Assembly (NCBI GenBank): GCA_025937955.1
Contig: JAICQI010000440.1
Location: 1 to 5,428, forward strand
Length of the DNA stretch: 5,428 nt
Direction: 5' to 3'
Origin: Pyrinomonadaceae bacterium
GTDB lineage: Bacteria > Acidobacteriota > Blastocatellia > Pyrinomonadales > Pyrinomonadaceae
A program made the position numbers and the translations under genes. Numbering within the stretch: the first letter of the stretch is position 1; the number at the start of each line of letters is the position of its first letter. Shown here piece by piece: positions 5,100 to 5,428 of the stretch. The notes beneath the pieces were generated by a model, which saw only the letters and a program-made list of their open reading frames with translations, had not been told where the DNA came from and made no database searches.

Positions 5100-5428
5100 A
5101 TGAAGCTGAAACTATTTATTTTTGTCGCCGTTCACATGCTGGCACTTCTTTGCGTCCAGGCGCAGACGGCCCAGACACTGGACGCTAAGATCACCGCAAT
5201 CATTAACCGTCCCGAGTTTAGGCACGCGTTGTTTGGGATTGAAATATATTCACTCAGCGACAACAAAGTTCTCTACTCGATCAATGCCGACAAGCTGTTC
5301 GTACCCGGCTCGGTGACGAAGGTGGTCACAGAGGGCGTAACCATGCAGCTACTCGGCGCGGATTACCGTTTCCGAACGCCCATTTATCGCACGGGCCCAA
5401 TCTCGAGCAATGGCGTTCTCAGCGGTGA
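5100..5428 (+). CDS. dacB: D-alanyl-D-alanine carboxypeptidase/endopeptidase, PBP4 (DacB, peptidase S13) type, N-terminal 109 residues
   Basis: PBP4-type enzymes cleave the terminal D-Ala and peptide cross-links of peptidoglycan in the periplasm. The frame is open to the right edge of the window. Residues 1-21 are a signal peptide (MKLKLFIFVAVHMLALLCVQ, cut near AQ-T). The mature part matches the S13 start: an N-terminal helix (TLDAKITAIINRPEF), then GIEIYSLSDNKVLYSINADK and the active-site SxxK motif S71-V-T-K74 within LFVPGSVTK, followed by LGADYRFRTPIY and SSNGVLSG, which leads into the family's usual GDL segment just past the edge. The SxN and KTG motifs lie beyond the window. No clear Shine-Dalgarno precedes the ATG; the start is supported by the signal peptide. 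The family is typically about 450-500 residues, so most of the protein is missing. Confidence 0.93.
   Translation, partial: MKLKLFIFVAVHMLALLCVQAQTAQTLDAKITAIINRPEFRHALFGIEIYSLSDNKVLYSINADKLFVPGSVTKVVTEGVTMQLLGADYRFRTPIYRTGPISSNGVLSG

Noticed and set aside
5122..5316. Rightward 64-residue frame within the PBP4-type gene
   Set aside because: It is in another frame than the signal peptide and SxxK motif of the S13 peptidase.

Overview
The window most likely comes from a soil-type bacterium of the phylum Acidobacteriota, or a similar lineage. This is an inference from GC content in the low-to-mid 50s, secreted TPR proteins and hairpin-rich dispersed repeats. No rRNA or other phylogenetic marker is present, so the assignment is tentative.

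Left half (1-2191, minus strand). Three genes read leftward. The first is a 58-residue Cys/Asp/Gly-rich small protein with an internal duplication, which looks like a ribosomal peptide (RiPP) precursor. The second, 33 bp further on, is a complete YcaO-family ATP-dependent peptide-backbone-modifying enzyme. The third, after a 54 bp gap, is the first 241 residues of HypF, the carbamoyltransferase of [NiFe]-hydrogenase maturation, which runs off the left edge. A 71 bp imperfect palindrome of A/T-rich arms fills the ycaO-hypF junction and supplies the ycaO stop codon. The precursor-YcaO pair is the most interesting content: it looks like a minimal RiPP locus with no partner protein, TfuA, dehydrogenase, protease or exporter visible in the window.

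Middle (2192-2594). This is a 400 bp divergent intergenic region. It holds three copies of the 8-mer GTTGCAAA (two arranged as a 20 bp palindrome), a foldable hairpin, and a weak candidate promoter for the rightward genes.

Right half (2595-5428). Two secreted proteins form a tight rightward pair: a TPR protein of 402 residues and an unknown protein of 177 residues, 6 bp apart. They face a leftward zinc-ribbon membrane protein of 148 residues. Between them lies a 219 bp inverted-repeat element with 57 bp arms that match at 53 of 57 positions. It contains several hairpins, and its two arms encode the stop codon of one gene and the last 19-20 residues of the other. After a short divergent gap, the window ends in the first 109 residues of a DacB/PBP4-type D-Ala-D-Ala carboxypeptidase.

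The leftward genes may be one transcription unit (peptide, modifying enzyme, hypF), but a functional link between HypF and the peptide system is not shown by the sequence.
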